Shown piece by piece: positions 16,454 to 25,266 of a DNA stretch of 64,000 nt. Position numbers and translations under genes: made by a program. Every line of letters starts with the position of its first letter. Position 1 is the stretch's first letter. Source of the stretch: Rothia gullae (GTDB lineage Bacteria > Actinomycetota > Actinomycetes > Actinomycetales > Micrococcaceae); the NCBI RefSeq assembly GCF_024294905.1, contig NZ_JANCOC010000001.1, positions 131,223 to 195,222 of the forward strand, in the 5' to 3' direction. The notes below the pieces were generated by a model. The model saw only the letters and a program-made list of their open reading frames with translations, was not told where the DNA came from and searched no databases.

Positions 16454-17407
16454 ATGAACACCGCAGCACTTCAGAACAGCAAGCACAACACCGCAGAAAC
16501 CGTTATTTCCGCCCGCTCCCTCCGCCAGGTTTTCACCACCCGTGCGGCAGGTACCGTGGTCGCCGTCGACTCGATTGACCTGACCGTCAAGCGCGGCGAA
16601 ATCATTGCACTGCTCGGCCCCAACGGCGCGGGCAAGACCACCCTCATCGACATGATTCTTGGTCTGACCCAGCCCAGCGGAGGCGAGTTGAGCGTCTTCG
16701 GTCGCAACGCCTCCGAAGCGGCACGCGCCGGTCTACTCGGTGCGGTTCAGCAGACCGGTGGCCTGCTCAAGGACCTGACGATCCGCGCCACGGTCGAGAT
16801 GATTGCCGCCCTGTACCCCAAGCCTATTGACGTGGATGAGGTACTCGCCGGCGCCGACCTGACCGAGATTGCTAAGCGTAAGGTCGGCAAGTGCTCGGGC
16901 GGTCAGCAGCAGCGTCTGCGTTACGCCCTGGCGACCATGCACTCGCCGGAACTGCTGATCCTGGACGAGCCGACCGCCGGCATGGACGTGAATGCGCGCC
17001 GCACCTTCTGGGAGCGCATGGAAGCCATAGCCGAGCGTGGAACGACCATTCTTTTTGCGACGCACTACCTGGAAGAAGCACAGAACTTCGCCCAGCGTAT
17101 CGTGCTCATGGAATCCGGCTCTATCATCGCTGACGGCTCCTCCGACGAGATTCGCGCCCTGACCGGCCACCGCCACCTTTCCTTCCTCGCACCCGCACCC
17201 ATCACCGACCTGGATGTGCCGGTCGAGGTGACCGAAGAGTCCGGCGGGTACCGCCACCGCATCTCCGTGCTGGAGATTGAGCAGGTACTGCGCACTCTGC
17301 TGAACAACTACAGCATCACCGACCTGGAGGTCACCAAGCCCTCCCTGGACGAGTCCTTCACCCTGCTGACCGAGCAGGCCGCCGCCTCCAAGGCATCCGA
17401 CGCCTAA
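16454..17407 (+). CDS. ABC transporter ATP-binding protein (ABC-2 exporter)
   Basis: 317 residues with Walker A GPNGAGKTT (55-63), signature CSGGQQQRLRYALA (147-160), Walker B LLILDEPTAGMD (167-178) and the switch His in FATHYLEEA. A C-terminal domain of about 75 residues follows, typical of drug or lipid exporters of the DrrA/CcmA class. It should energise the permease encoded 71 bases downstream. The position next to a DesK/DesR-like system suggests a membrane- or antibiotic-stress exporter; the substrate is unknown. The TGTAAT -10 six bases before the ATG and lack of ribosome binding site point to a leaderless mRNA. A fragment of a diverged copy lies at 14803. Confidence 0.9.
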   Translation: MNTAALQNSKHNTAETVISARSLRQVFTTRAAGTVVAVDSIDLTVKRGEIIALLGPNGAGKTTLIDMILGLTQPSGGELSVFGRNASEAARAGLLGAVQQTGGLLKDLTIRATVEMIAALYPKPIDVDEVLAGADLTEIAKRKVGKCSGGQQQRLRYALATMHSPELLILDEPTAGMDVNARRTFWERMEAIAERGTTILFATHYLEEAQNFAQRIVLMESGSIIADGSSDEIRALTGHRHLSFLAPAPITDLDVPVEVTEESGGYRHRISVLEIEQVLRTLLNNYSITDLEVTKPSLDESFTLLTEQAAASKASDA

Positions 17408-17478
17408 ACATCAGACTGCCTAAACACCACGCAGCCTCAACACCGCACACTGCCGCTACACACCTCAAGGAAAACATC

Positions 17479-18240
17479 ATGCTCCGCTACGCACTCTACG
17501 ACATCCGCGCTTCTATCCTCTCGACCGACCGTTTCTTCTTCGGCGTGGCACTGCCGATTGTATTCTTCCTGCTCTTTGGCGCGATGCAGGACTACTCCTC
17601 CCAGCCGATGGGCGACGGCAACGTAGCAGCGTACGTCATGATTGGCATGGCGCTGTACGGTGCCGTGCAGAACACCGTGGCGATTAGCGGCAGCACCGTC
17701 ACCGAACTGTCGAGCGGCTGGAACCGCCAGCTGGCGCTGACCCCGCTGACCACCGGCAAGTACCTGGGCGCGAAGGCACTGACCGCCCTGGTGATTTCTG
17801 CGCTGCCGGTGATTGCGGTGAACATTGTGGGCATGTTTACCGGTGTTGAGATCCCTGTGAACCAGCAGCTTGCCGCCGGCGTGCTGACGGTGCTGTGCGG
17901 TCTGGTGTTCGCCTTCTACGGCATCATGATGGGTCTGCTGATTCGTAACGAGAACGCCGTGTCCATTGCGAACGGTCTGCTGGTGATTATGAGCTTCTTC
18001 GGTACCGTGTTCTCCCCGCTGAGCACCGACCTGCTGAAGTACGCCCGCTTCACCCCGCTGTACGGTGCCGCTGAGATTGCCCGCTACCCCTTCGCCGCAG
18101 GTCAGACCATTATTCTGGGCGGTGGTGAGGACTGGTTCGTCACCGAGCCGCTCTGGTACGCCGTGGTGAGCCTGGCCGTGTGGGCGGCGATCTTCCTGGG
18201 TGTTTCTGCCCTGCTAATGCGCCGCGCAACCCGCCGCTAA
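17479..18240 (+). CDS. ABC-2 type transporter permease
   Basis: A 253-residue protein with six predicted membrane helices (first FGVALPIVFFLLFG, last AVWAAIFLGVSALLM) and the ABC-2 arrangement, including the NRQLALTPLTTGKYLGAK coupling helix between the second and third helices. It pairs with the preceding ATPase. The C-terminal MRRATRR and downstream bases recur as a remnant at 15999-16046. A ribosome binding site CAAGGAAA precedes the ATG. Confidence 0.9.
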   Translation: MLRYALYDIRASILSTDRFFFGVALPIVFFLLFGAMQDYSSQPMGDGNVAAYVMIGMALYGAVQNTVAISGSTVTELSSGWNRQLALTPLTTGKYLGAKALTALVISALPVIAVNIVGMFTGVEIPVNQQLAAGVLTVLCGLVFAFYGIMMGLLIRNENAVSIANGLLVIMSFFGTVFSPLSTDLLKYARFTPLYGAAEIARYPFAAGQTIILGGGEDWFVTEPLWYAVVSLAVWAAIFLGVSALLMRRATRR

Positions 18241-18384
18241 ACGCTTCTTCCCGCCGCAGCCTTGAACCCTAAGGCTGCGGCGGAAGCCGTACCCACTCAC
18301 ACCCCATCTGCTAACACTGCCGCGCCGGTGGTATCTGCACCCCTGGCACCTGCACCCGCAACACCCGCACGTTAGGCTAGAACC

Positions 18385-19668
18385 ATGACCGAAACCCACA
18401 CGCACCCGCACAACACTGACCAGGCCCGCGCCGTGACTGAACAGACTCACGCAGAGAACGAGGCGGCACCCTCCGCCGCGAAGCGCACCCTGGGTAAGCA
18501 CCGCTTCCGCTTCCTCCACCGGGAACGCAGTGGCAACGTGAACTGGCTGGCGCTGGGCTTTAGCGCCCCGTGGCTGGTGTTTCTGCTCATGCCGCTGGAC
18601 AGCTTCCTCACCACCCCGGAGCTGGCGCCGGTGCGCTGGACCGGTGTGGCGCTGGTGGTACTGTTCGCGGTGGTGAACTGCTCGGCGTACGCGGTGCCGT
18701 GGCTGGTGCCGGTCGCCTCCACGGTGCGTCGAAGCGTCATCTGGACGGTGCTGATGGCACTGCCTGTGGCTGGCCTGACGGCGCTGCAGCTGGAATCTGC
18801 GTATGTGGTGTTCTTGTCGTTCAGCATGTACTTTGTGGCGTTCTGGATTTTTGGCACAATCGCCCCGTACCCCCTGCGCTTCGGTGTAGCGGCGACGATT
18901 GCCCTGGTCTGCTGGCTAATCTTTATGGCGGGCATCGGTTTTGACGTCACCGCGCACGGCGGAATTGCCCTCTTTATCGGTGCGCCGATGGTGGGCATGC
19001 TGGGCTTCTCCTACCTGATTGAGCTCGGCGAACGTGCGGACGTAGCGCGTGCCTCCCTGGCGCTCTCTGAGGAACGCGAGGAAATCGCCCGCGACGTGCA
19101 CGATGTGCTGGGCCACTCCCTGACCGTCATCACCCTCAAAGCGGAGCTGGCGCAGCGCCTGCTGGAGATTGACCCCGCCCGCGCCGGCGCCGAAATGGAG
19201 GCGATCGCGCAGCTGTCCCGCGCATCCCTGGCGGAGGTCCGCTCAACCGTGACGCGCCTACGTGTGCCCGACTTCTCGGGTGAGATTGAGGGTGCGGGAC
19301 GTGCCCTGCAGACCGCCGGTATCCGCGCCGAACTGCCGGAGGCTCAGAACGCGCTCGCGGTTGCCGGTGTGAACGCGAAGCTGTTCTCCTGGGTTCTGCG
19401 TGAGGCGGCCACGAACATGGTGCGCCACTCGGGTGCGAACGCGGCGCGGGTGCGTCTGAGCGCAACCGGTCTGGACATCCTCGATAACGGCGTGGGCGTG
19501 GGCGATGCGCGCGGTAACGGTCTGACGGGTATGGCTCAGCGTGTGGCGGCGTCCGGCGGTAGCGTGGTGATTGAGGAGGCACCCGGGCAGTGGCTGGCTG
19601 AGAACCCTGGCGGTGGGGTGGGTACGCGCATCCGTGTGAGCATGGACGGCGACACCTCACTGCTGTAA
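18385..19668 (+). CDS. DesK/NarX-type sensor histidine kinase
   Basis: 427 residues. After a 50-residue hydrophilic start come about six membrane helices (52-210). The HisKA_3 dimerisation helix has phospho-acceptor His239 in ARDVHDVLGHSLTVI, and the HATPase has an N box (LREAATNMVRHSGA) and G box (DNGVGVGDARGNGLTGM). There is no extracytoplasmic sensor domain, so it probably senses the membrane itself or the adjacent transporter. TAGGCT (18373-18378) six bases before the ATG suggests its own leaderless promoter. It feeds the regulator at 19808. Confidence 0.9.
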   Translation: MTETHTHPHNTDQARAVTEQTHAENEAAPSAAKRTLGKHRFRFLHRERSGNVNWLALGFSAPWLVFLLMPLDSFLTTPELAPVRWTGVALVVLFAVVNCSAYAVPWLVPVASTVRRSVIWTVLMALPVAGLTALQLESAYVVFLSFSMYFVAFWIFGTIAPYPLRFGVAATIALVCWLIFMAGIGFDVTAHGGIALFIGAPMVGMLGFSYLIELGERADVARASLALSEEREEIARDVHDVLGHSLTVITLKAELAQRLLEIDPARAGAEMEAIAQLSRASLAEVRSTVTRLRVPDFSGEIEGAGRALQTAGIRAELPEAQNALAVAGVNAKLFSWVLREAATNMVRHSGANAARVRLSATGLDILDNGVGVGDARGNGLTGMAQRVAASGGSVVIEEAPGQWLAENPGGGVGTRIRVSMDGDTSLL

Positions 19669-19807
19669 ATAGTTGCTGTAGATTGTGGAACTTGGCGCCG
19701 CGCCCTGGACGGGGGAGCTACCCGCCCCTGTATGGTGGTGGTAGACAACCCCACGCGGTTGTTCCGCCCGCCGTTATCACCCCGTCTTCGCCCCTTGGGA
19801 GGCTCCT

Positions 19808-20440
19808 ATGATTCGTGTTCTGCTCGCTGATGATCAGCAGCTTATCCGTGAGGCTCTTGCCGCGCTGTTGGGCCTGGAGGTTGACCTGCAGATTGTGGGT
19901 CAGGTCGGTAGTGGTGATGAGGTGCTGGGTGCTGTCGCCCTGTTGAAGCCGGACGTGGTGCTGTTGGATGTGCAGATGCCCGGTACTTTGCTGGCTGATG
20001 GTATTGAAGCGGCTGCGGCGTTGCGTGATGCGGGTGCGTTGAGTGAGTCGGGTGAGCCGGTGCGTACGCTGATTGTGACGACGTTTGGCCGCCCGGGCTA
20101 TGTGCGCCGTGCGTTGGAGGCTGGTGCGAGTGGTTTTGTGGTGAAGGATACGGGTGCTCGCCAGTTGGCGGAGGCGATTCGTCGTGTGCATGCGGGGTTG
20201 CGTGTGGTGGATCCGTCGTTGGCGGCGGATTCTTTGGTGACGGGTGCTTCTCCGTTGACGGAGCGTGAGGCGCAGGTGCTGTGTGAGGCGGCGTCGGGTG
20301 GTACGGCTCAGCAGATTGCGTCGGCGTTGTTTTTGTCGGCGGGTACGGTGCGTAATTATTTGTCGGCGGCGATGGCGAAGACGGGTGCGTCGACTCGTCA
20401 GGATGCGGTGCGTATCGCCACGGAGAACGGCTGGCTCTAA
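19808..20440 (+). CDS. NarL/LuxR-family response regulator
   Basis: 210 residues. The receiver domain has acidic DD at positions 8-9, phospho-acceptor Asp54 in VVLLDVQMPG and the conserved Lys in VVKDTG. The C-terminal LuxR-type HTH contains LTEREAQVL, IASALFLSAGTVRNYLSAAM. The receiver has about eight extra residues around GALSESGEPVR. A GGGAGG ribosome binding site precedes the ATG. It is expected to be phosphorylated by the kinase upstream and to act at the repeats at 16380-16411. A fragment of a paralogous copy is at 16138-16179. Confidence 0.9.
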   Translation: MIRVLLADDQQLIREALAALLGLEVDLQIVGQVGSGDEVLGAVALLKPDVVLLDVQMPGTLLADGIEAAAALRDAGALSESGEPVRTLIVTTFGRPGYVRRALEAGASGFVVKDTGARQLAEAIRRVHAGLRVVDPSLAADSLVTGASPLTEREAQVLCEAASGGTAQQIASALFLSAGTVRNYLSAAMAKTGASTRQDAVRIATENGWL

Positions 20441-20736
20441 CTCGCTGCTTCTCAATAATTCGGGCGGGGGAGCGATGGTGCTTCCTCGCCTCAGTTTTTC
20501 GCCTTCACTTTCTCCTAACTGGTGCCTATCCCTGTACTCGGGGTGGCTCCTGCGCGAACACGGTAGAATGGTAGTGTCTATGCCCGCAGGCGCCCCGCAC
20601 CCGTTTCTTCTTGAGACTGGCGGTGTTGCGCTTGGAAGCGGGCACCATTTTCGCCCTGTGCCCGCCCGCACCCGCCGCATCACGTACGCGGCGCATCCTG
20701 AGTGTTTGGCGGGGTACATGATTCGAAGGAAAACTT

Positions 20737-21822
20737 GTGGCTCTAACTATCGGCATTGTTGGCCTGCCTAACGTGGGCAAGTCCACCCTGTTCAACGCTC
20801 TGACCGGCAATACTGTGCTGGCGGCTAACTACCCGTTCGCGACTATTGACCCGAACGTGGGTGTGGTGAACCTGCCGGATACGCGTCTGAACCGTCTGGC
20901 TGAGATTTTTGGTTCGGAGCGTATTCTGCCTGCAACTGTTTCGTTCGTTGATATTGCGGGTATTGTGAAGGGCGCTTCTGAGGGTGAGGGCCTGGGTAAC
21001 AAGTTCCTCGCGAACATTCGTGAGGCGCACGCTATCGCCCAGGTGGTGCGTGCGTTTGACGACCCGGACGTCATCCACGTGGACGGCAAGGTCGACCCCG
21101 CCTCCGATATGGAGACCATTAATACTGAGCTGATTCTGGCTGACCTGCAGACTCTGGAGAACGCTATTCCGCGTCTGGAGAAGGCTGTGAAGATTAAGAA
21201 GGGTGACGCCGCTCAGCTGGAGACTTATAAGGCTGCGCAGAAGATCCTGGAGGATGGTGACACCATCATTTCTCGTGCGAAGGACGCGAAGCTGGAGCTG
21301 GCTCACCTGAAGGAGCTGAACCTGCTGACTGCTAAGCCGTTCATCTACGTGTTCAACGCGGATGAGGGCATTCTGGCGTCTGAGGAGAAGCAGCAGGAGC
21401 TGCGTGACATGGTGGCGCCGGCTGAGGCTGTATTCTTGGATGCGAAGCTGGAGGCTGATCTGGTGGAGCTGTCTGAGGAGGAGGCTCGCGAGATGCTGGA
21501 GATGAACGGTCAGGATGAGTCCGGACTGGACCAGCTGGCTCGCGTGGGCTTCTCGACTCTGGGTCTGCAGACTTACCTGACTGCTGGCCCGAAGGAGGCT
21601 CGCGCCTGGACTATTTATAAGGGTGATACTGCGCCGCAGGCTGCTGGCGTAATTCACTCTGATTTTGAGCGCGGCTTCATTAAGGCTGAGGTTGTGTCTT
21701 TCAAGGACCTGGATGAGGCTGGCTCCATGGCGGAGGCGAAGGCTCGCGGTAAGGTCCGTATGGAGGGCAAGGACTACATCATGCAGGACGGCGACGTGGT
21801 GGAGTTCCGCTTCAACGTCTAA
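20737..21822 (+). CDS. ychF: Redox-regulated ATPase YchF
   Basis: A universally conserved Obg-related P-loop ATPase that binds ribosomes, of 361 residues. The P loop [17 protein letters not shown], switch [22 protein letters not shown] and the C-terminal TGS domain ending [12 protein letters not shown] are intact. The NxxE-type nucleotide motif (VFNADEG) explains ATP over GTP preference. The start is a GTG with GAAGGAAAA ribosome binding site. The 296-bp gap before it shows no further gene. It is monocistronic, closed by the hairpin at 21838-21881. Confidence 0.95.
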   Translation: MALTIGIVGLPNVGKSTLFNALTGNTVLAANYPFATIDPNVGVVNLPDTRLNRLAEIFGSERILPATVSFVDIAGIVKGASEGEGLGNKFLANIREAHAIAQVVRAFDDPDVIHVDGKVDPASDMETINTELILADLQTLENAIPRLEKAVKIKKGDAAQLETYKAAQKILEDGDTIISRAKDAKLELAHLKELNLLTAKPFIYVFNADEGILASEEKQQELRDMVAPAEAVFLDAKLEADLVELSEEEAREMLEMNGQDESGLDQLARVGFSTLGLQTYLTAGPKEARAWTIYKGDTAPQAAGVIHSDFERGFIKAEVVSFKDLDEAGSMAEAKARGKVRMEGKDYIMQDGDVVEFRFNV

Positions 21823-21837
21823 GCGATAAAAACATAA

Positions 21838-21881
21838 AAGCGGAGCCCCGCGCTGTACACACAGTGCGGGGCTCCGCTTTA
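21838..21881 (+). terminator. ychF terminator, copy A of a repeated hairpin
   Basis: Stem aaaagcggagccccgc / gcggggctccgcttt around ctgtacacacagt. The 37-base core 21841-21877 recurs with one mismatch at 26179-26215. Confidence 0.9.
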
Positions 21882-22299
21882 TTGTTGTTGGATTCTTCTG
21901 AAGAATCTTACGGGGTATCTTCTTGTCTGAATCTATAGGATGACAGGATAGAAAGCTGTCTTCTGAAGTAATCGTTTGTGGTGTTGCGGCAATTCTTATC
22001 TAGCGGGATATGTATCGATAGTACGCTAATTATTTATACGTTTGTGATGGATTATTACACGCAAAAGAAGACCATTTTTTGAACCATGTGATGTACTGCA
22101 TAAAATAAAGTTATGACGAAACCAAAGTTGGTAGCGTCTAACTATTAGCACGGCAAACATGACGGGCAGCAAAACCAGTCAGATCAGTCAATGAAGAAAG
22201 CTGATCGTGGATGCCACCGAGGGCACCTTGACTTCATTGCTTACTGCATCGTGCATAACCGTTATTAATCATCTCGGATTTTTACGAAAGAGGCTCCAA
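21882..22299. promoter_or_regulatory. AT-rich upstream region of the Asp23 locus
   Basis: This 418-bp, AT-rich gap begins with a perfect palindrome GATTCTTCTGAAGAATC (21891-21907) and contains several candidate -10 hexamers, but no promoter I can fix. A frame open from 22207 is not supported, because a good ribosome binding site (AAAGAGG) stands before ATG 22300. The region is long enough for complex stress control of the operon. Confidence 0.4.
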
Positions 22300-22779
22300 A
22301 TGAGCAACAACGCTATCCCCCAGACCGCAAAGCAGCGCGAGCACAACGAGAACAAGGCTGAAGAGACCAAGGAACCCCGCGGCCCCCTCCAGACCGAGCA
22401 CGGTGTTACCACCATTGATGAGAGCGTCGTCGCAAAGATTGCTGGCATGGCAGCTCGTGAAATCCCCGGCGTCTACGACATGGGTAACGCTGTCCGCCGT
22501 GCGTTCAGCGCAGTGACCGACCGTATCCCCAACGCTCAGACCAACGTTGCTGGCGGTATTAGCGTTCAGAAGGGTGAGACCCAGGCAGCTATCGAGGTTA
22601 CCGTAGTGGTCGAGTACGGTGTCTCCATCGTTGAGGTTTCCGACGCAATTCGTCGCAACGTTATCGAGCAGATTGAGGGCACCACCGGTCTTGAGGTTGT
22701 TGAGGTCAACATCAACGTTACCGACGTTCACCTGCCCGAGGACGACTCTAACAAGTCCGAGGACACCGACCTCAAGTAA
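22300..22779 (+). CDS. Asp23/Gls24-family envelope stress protein
   Basis: 159 residues. After a charged 35-residue start comes the Asp23 domain: TTIDESVVAKIAGMAAREI, PGVYDM, a central GGISVQKGETQAAIEVTVVV strand pair, and the C-terminal helix plus VVEVNINVTDVHLP. In Staphylococcus, Asp23 is a very abundant protein tethered to the membrane by AmaP. It is the first of at least seven same-strand genes here and probably the most highly expressed. Preceded by AAAGAGG. Confidence 0.9.
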   Translation: MSNNAIPQTAKQREHNENKAEETKEPRGPLQTEHGVTTIDESVVAKIAGMAAREIPGVYDMGNAVRRAFSAVTDRIPNAQTNVAGGISVQKGETQAAIEVTVVVEYGVSIVEVSDAIRRNVIEQIEGTTGLEVVEVNINVTDVHLPEDDSNKSEDTDLK

Positions 22780-22812
22780 CCCGTATCCAACGCCTTAATC
22801 TAAGGAGTTCTT

Positions 22813-22989
22813 ATGAAGACAACGCACCTGGCCCTCCTGGTGGGCCTGTTCCTTGGGGCTGTTCTTGCCTTCGGTTCTTTCGGAACGTTCGTTCTGGTAG
22901 CCCTGTGTGGCTTTGCCGGATGGGCCGTAGGCCTCTGCCTGGAGGGCCGGGTCGATGTCCGAAGCCTCCTGGACAGGCGAAAGAAGTGA
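22813..22989 (+). CDS. Small DUF2273-like membrane protein
   Basis: 58 codons from ATG 22813, preceded by TAAGGAG. Two hydrophobic segments (LALLVGLFLGAVLAF and FVLVALCGFAGWAVGLCL) separated by a Gly/Phe turn, then a short basic tail (DVRSLLDRRKK). This is the layout of the DUF2273 peptides that accompany Asp23 genes in Firmicutes and Actinobacteria. Too short to be found by usual length cut-offs. It lies 33 bases after the first Asp23 gene and almost touches the next. Confidence 0.75.
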   Translation: MKTTHLALLVGLFLGAVLAFGSFGTFVLVALCGFAGWAVGLCLEGRVDVRSLLDRRKK

Positions 22990-22991
22990 CG

Positions 22992-23408
22992 ATGGTGACC
23001 GCGAACCAGCGTGCAAACACGCAGCTAAGTGCTTCCCAGGAAGAACGTTCTTCCTGGGAGCACCGCGGTACCACAACCATCCCCGCCCGAGTTGTTGCAA
23101 AGATTGCAGCTGAGGCTGCAAATGAAAGCGCCAACGTTGGCTCAAATGCTGGAGGCGTACTGGGAATTGGTACCCGCCACAACTTCGACTCGCGCCCTGA
23201 AGCCCAGTGTGAACTCTACGGTCAGGTAGCAGTCCTGCACCTGGATATCGGACTGGTCTTCCCCGCACCTTTGTCCCCCATCATCGAAAATCTGCGCGCA
23301 CACGTGCGTAACCGCGTTGAGCGCCTCACGGGGCTTAGCGTGGGCAAGATTAACATTGAGATATCCTGGCTCAATCCGAGCAGCCACGTTAGGAAGAGCC
23401 TTAAATGA
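22992..23408 (+). CDS. Second Asp23/Gls24-like protein
   Basis: 138 residues. A hydrophilic start is followed by TTTIPARVVAKIAAEAANES and strand/helix elements ending LSVGKINIEISWL, all of the Asp23 fold but more diverged than the first protein. The start could be ATG 22992 or a GTG at 22986 overlapping the preceding stop. It overlaps the next gene by four bases (ATGA), so it is translationally coupled. Probably another cytoplasmic partner of the membrane anchors. Confidence 0.75.
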   Translation: MVTANQRANTQLSASQEERSSWEHRGTTTIPARVVAKIAAEAANESANVGSNAGGVLGIGTRHNFDSRPEAQCELYGQVAVLHLDIGLVFPAPLSPIIENLRAHVRNRVERLTGLSVGKINIEISWLNPSSHVRKSLK

Positions 23409-23953
23409 GTACACCTGTTCCGAAACTAATTCGTCGTCCCTCGCGAAGCATCCCTAGCATCCTGTTGGCTCTGGTGTTGCTCGCACTGGGGGGACTGGTG
23501 GTTTGGCTTGCGGTTCACCGAATGGTGAACGGCGCCTGGCCCGAGCCTATGGTGGGTACCCTCACCGCTATTGGTTCTACCACTCTTGGCTCCGTCACGG
23601 CTATTATCTTCGCCAGCATCCTGGCGGTGTGTGGTCTGGCTATGATTATTGGTGCTGTGTGGCCTGGACTTCCGGATCGTGTGGAAATTTTCCCCGACGA
23701 TATTCCCGGTCAGACTGTCGCAAAGCGCCGAGACTTGGCTAACCTCATTCAGACCCAGGTTGAGCAGATTGACGGAGTCCACTCCGCTATCGTTACCACT
23801 AACGGCTCCCGCATAGACGTTGTTGTCCATAGCGTCTTGGACGACCTCGGCCCCGTCCGTGAAGCTGCACGGAAGAAGACTGACGAAGTTCTAAAGATGC
23901 TCGCACCTGTGGGTATTGCACGTAGTCGCGTGCGGATTAAGCATATTAGCTAA
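23405..23953 (+). CDS. DUF6286-like membrane protein of the Asp23 locus
   Basis: 182 residues with two membrane helices (SILLALVLLALGGLVVWLAV and a second at about 63-85, IIFASILAVCGLAMIIGAVW). A C-terminal cytoplasmic domain of about 90 residues follows, with QVEQIDGVHSAIVTTNGSRI and VRIKHIS. Domain and placement fit the actinobacterial DUF6286 family encoded beside Asp23 proteins, functionally akin to AmaP. It is coupled to the gene before by an ATGA overlap. Confidence 0.7.
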   Translation: MSTPVPKLIRRPSRSIPSILLALVLLALGGLVVWLAVHRMVNGAWPEPMVGTLTAIGSTTLGSVTAIIFASILAVCGLAMIIGAVWPGLPDRVEIFPDDIPGQTVAKRRDLANLIQTQVEQIDGVHSAIVTTNGSRIDVVVHSVLDDLGPVREAARKKTDEVLKMLAPVGIARSRVRIKHIS

Positions 23954-23966
23954 AGGAGATATGAAT

Positions 23967-24620
23967 ATGCGTTCAGTTTCTGGCGTTTTGAACAGAACTG
24001 TCCTGGCCACCTTTGGGCTTCTCCTTGTAGTAGTGTCCTTTTGGCTTTTAGCCTCGGCTTTCAATGCTGGTCAGGCTTGGCCGGAAATTGCGCCTTACCT
24101 GGCCTCTGCACAGGACCCGGTAGCTAGCTTTATCGGACCCATGGTTCACACGCCGTGGTTCCTGCCTGTAGTAGCACTGGTATCAGTACTTATTGTCGTT
24201 TCCGGCTTGTTCATGCTGGTTGCGCAGGTTCCCCGTAAAGCTGCTGCCTCCCCTTTGAGGTTTAGCGGTTCTGAGGGTGTGCTGATGGCTACTTTGGCAC
24301 CTGAGGTTCTAGCGCAGGCGCTGTCTGAGCGTGCTCAGGAAGTCCCTGGCGTGGAAAAGTGCGCTGTCTGGGTTACTGGCTCCCCGAAGAGCCTGTGGGT
24401 TCAGGCAGAGGCTACCGTCTCTCAGGGGTGTGAGGTTGAGTGGGCTATTGCTGAACTCAAGAATCGACTTAATAATGATGTGGCAGTATCTTTCGGCGCG
24501 AGCCCCAAGCAGATTGACGTTCTAGTACGGCTGGAGCGTTCTTCGAAGTCGCGTAATGTCTCCGAATCTGTAACTGGCCATCATGCACCCGAAATCACGG
24601 GAGAGAGTATTGGCGCATAA
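23967..24620 (+). CDS. AmaP-like alkaline-shock membrane anchor
   Basis: 217 residues with two membrane helices (LATFGLLLVVVSFWLLASAF and PVVALVSVLIVVSGLFMLVA) and a cytoplasmic domain of about 120 residues. This helical-hairpin plus globular layout is that of AmaP, which anchors Asp23 to the membrane. ATG 23967 was chosen over ATG 23961 because AAAGGAG lies eight bases before the former and only two before the latter. The 3' end overlaps the sigma-factor gene. Confidence 0.65.
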   Translation: MRSVSGVLNRTVLATFGLLLVVVSFWLLASAFNAGQAWPEIAPYLASAQDPVASFIGPMVHTPWFLPVVALVSVLIVVSGLFMLVAQVPRKAAASPLRFSGSEGVLMATLAPEVLAQALSERAQEVPGVEKCAVWVTGSPKSLWVQAEATVSQGCEVEWAIAELKNRLNNDVAVSFGASPKQIDVLVRLERSSKSRNVSESVTGHHAPEITGESIGA

Positions 24621-25266
24621 CCCTCAGAGTGAGGTGGCGCTGGAACCTCAATCCCATCAGTACCCCACCGCGCAGTGGAGCGCCTTGTCTGAAGCAACGC
24701 AGAACGAGGACCGATACCTTGTTCTGCGTGCTCAGGACGGAGATATTGACGCCTTTGAGAAGCTTGTTGAGCGTTATCAAGGGCGTCTCTTCCGCTCTGC
24801 ATATATGATTGTTCGGAACCGTCAGGACAGTGAGGATATTGTTCAGGATACCCTCGTCCAGGCTTGGCGTAGCCTTCACCTAGTTCGAGAACCGGCAGCT
24901 TTTCGTGGCTGGATTATGCAGATTTGCACTAATAAAGCTACTAGTATGGTGCGTAAGCGTCAGCGTCGTGCCACGGATCCTTATGATGCCGAAGGGCTCG
25001 AAGGTGTGAGCGCTGCGGCTGAGATGACGTCGAGCAGTACCGCTGACCCGGCTGATTCCAGTGAAGTTAATGCGCAGATTCAGGCCCTTGCCGATCTTTT
25101 GGCATCCGTGGAACCTGAACTGCGTATAGTATGGATTCTTCGAGAAATCGATGAGATGTCATACGAAGAGATTGCCAAGACACTGAACCTGACAGTTTCG
25201 ACCGTCCGTGGGAGGCTGGCACGAGCCCGTTCTCTCGTCATACGCCTGATGAAGGAGTGGGCTTGA
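24583..25266 (+). CDS. ECF-type RNA polymerase sigma factor
   Basis: 227 residues from ATG 24583; a TTG at 24610 with GGGAGAG upstream is an alternative. Region 2 is DIDAFEKLVERYQGRLF, SEDIVQDTLVQAW, and AFRGWIMQICTNKA. A variable Ser/Ala linker precedes region 4, VWILREIDEMSYEEIAKTL then STVRGRLARARSLV. It overlaps amaP by 38 bases and the next gene by a few bases, so it is made together with the envelope proteins. It probably drives its own locus. No classical zinc-binding anti-sigma gene is present; the next two genes may fill that role. Confidence 0.9.
   Translation: MHPKSRERVLAHNPQSEVALEPQSHQYPTAQWSALSEATQNEDRYLVLRAQDGDIDAFEKLVERYQGRLFRSAYMIVRNRQDSEDIVQDTLVQAWRSLHLVREPAAFRGWIMQICTNKATSMVRKRQRRATDPYDAEGLEGVSAAAEMTSSSTADPADSSEVNAQIQALADLLASVEPELRIVWILREIDEMSYEEIAKTLNLTVSTVRGRLARARSLVIRLMKEWA

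Noticed and set aside
22114..22146. gaaacc ... cgtcta considered as an ECF-sigma autoregulated promoter for the Asp23 locus
   Set aside because: The spacing between the two elements is about 11 bases, and 16-17 are needed.
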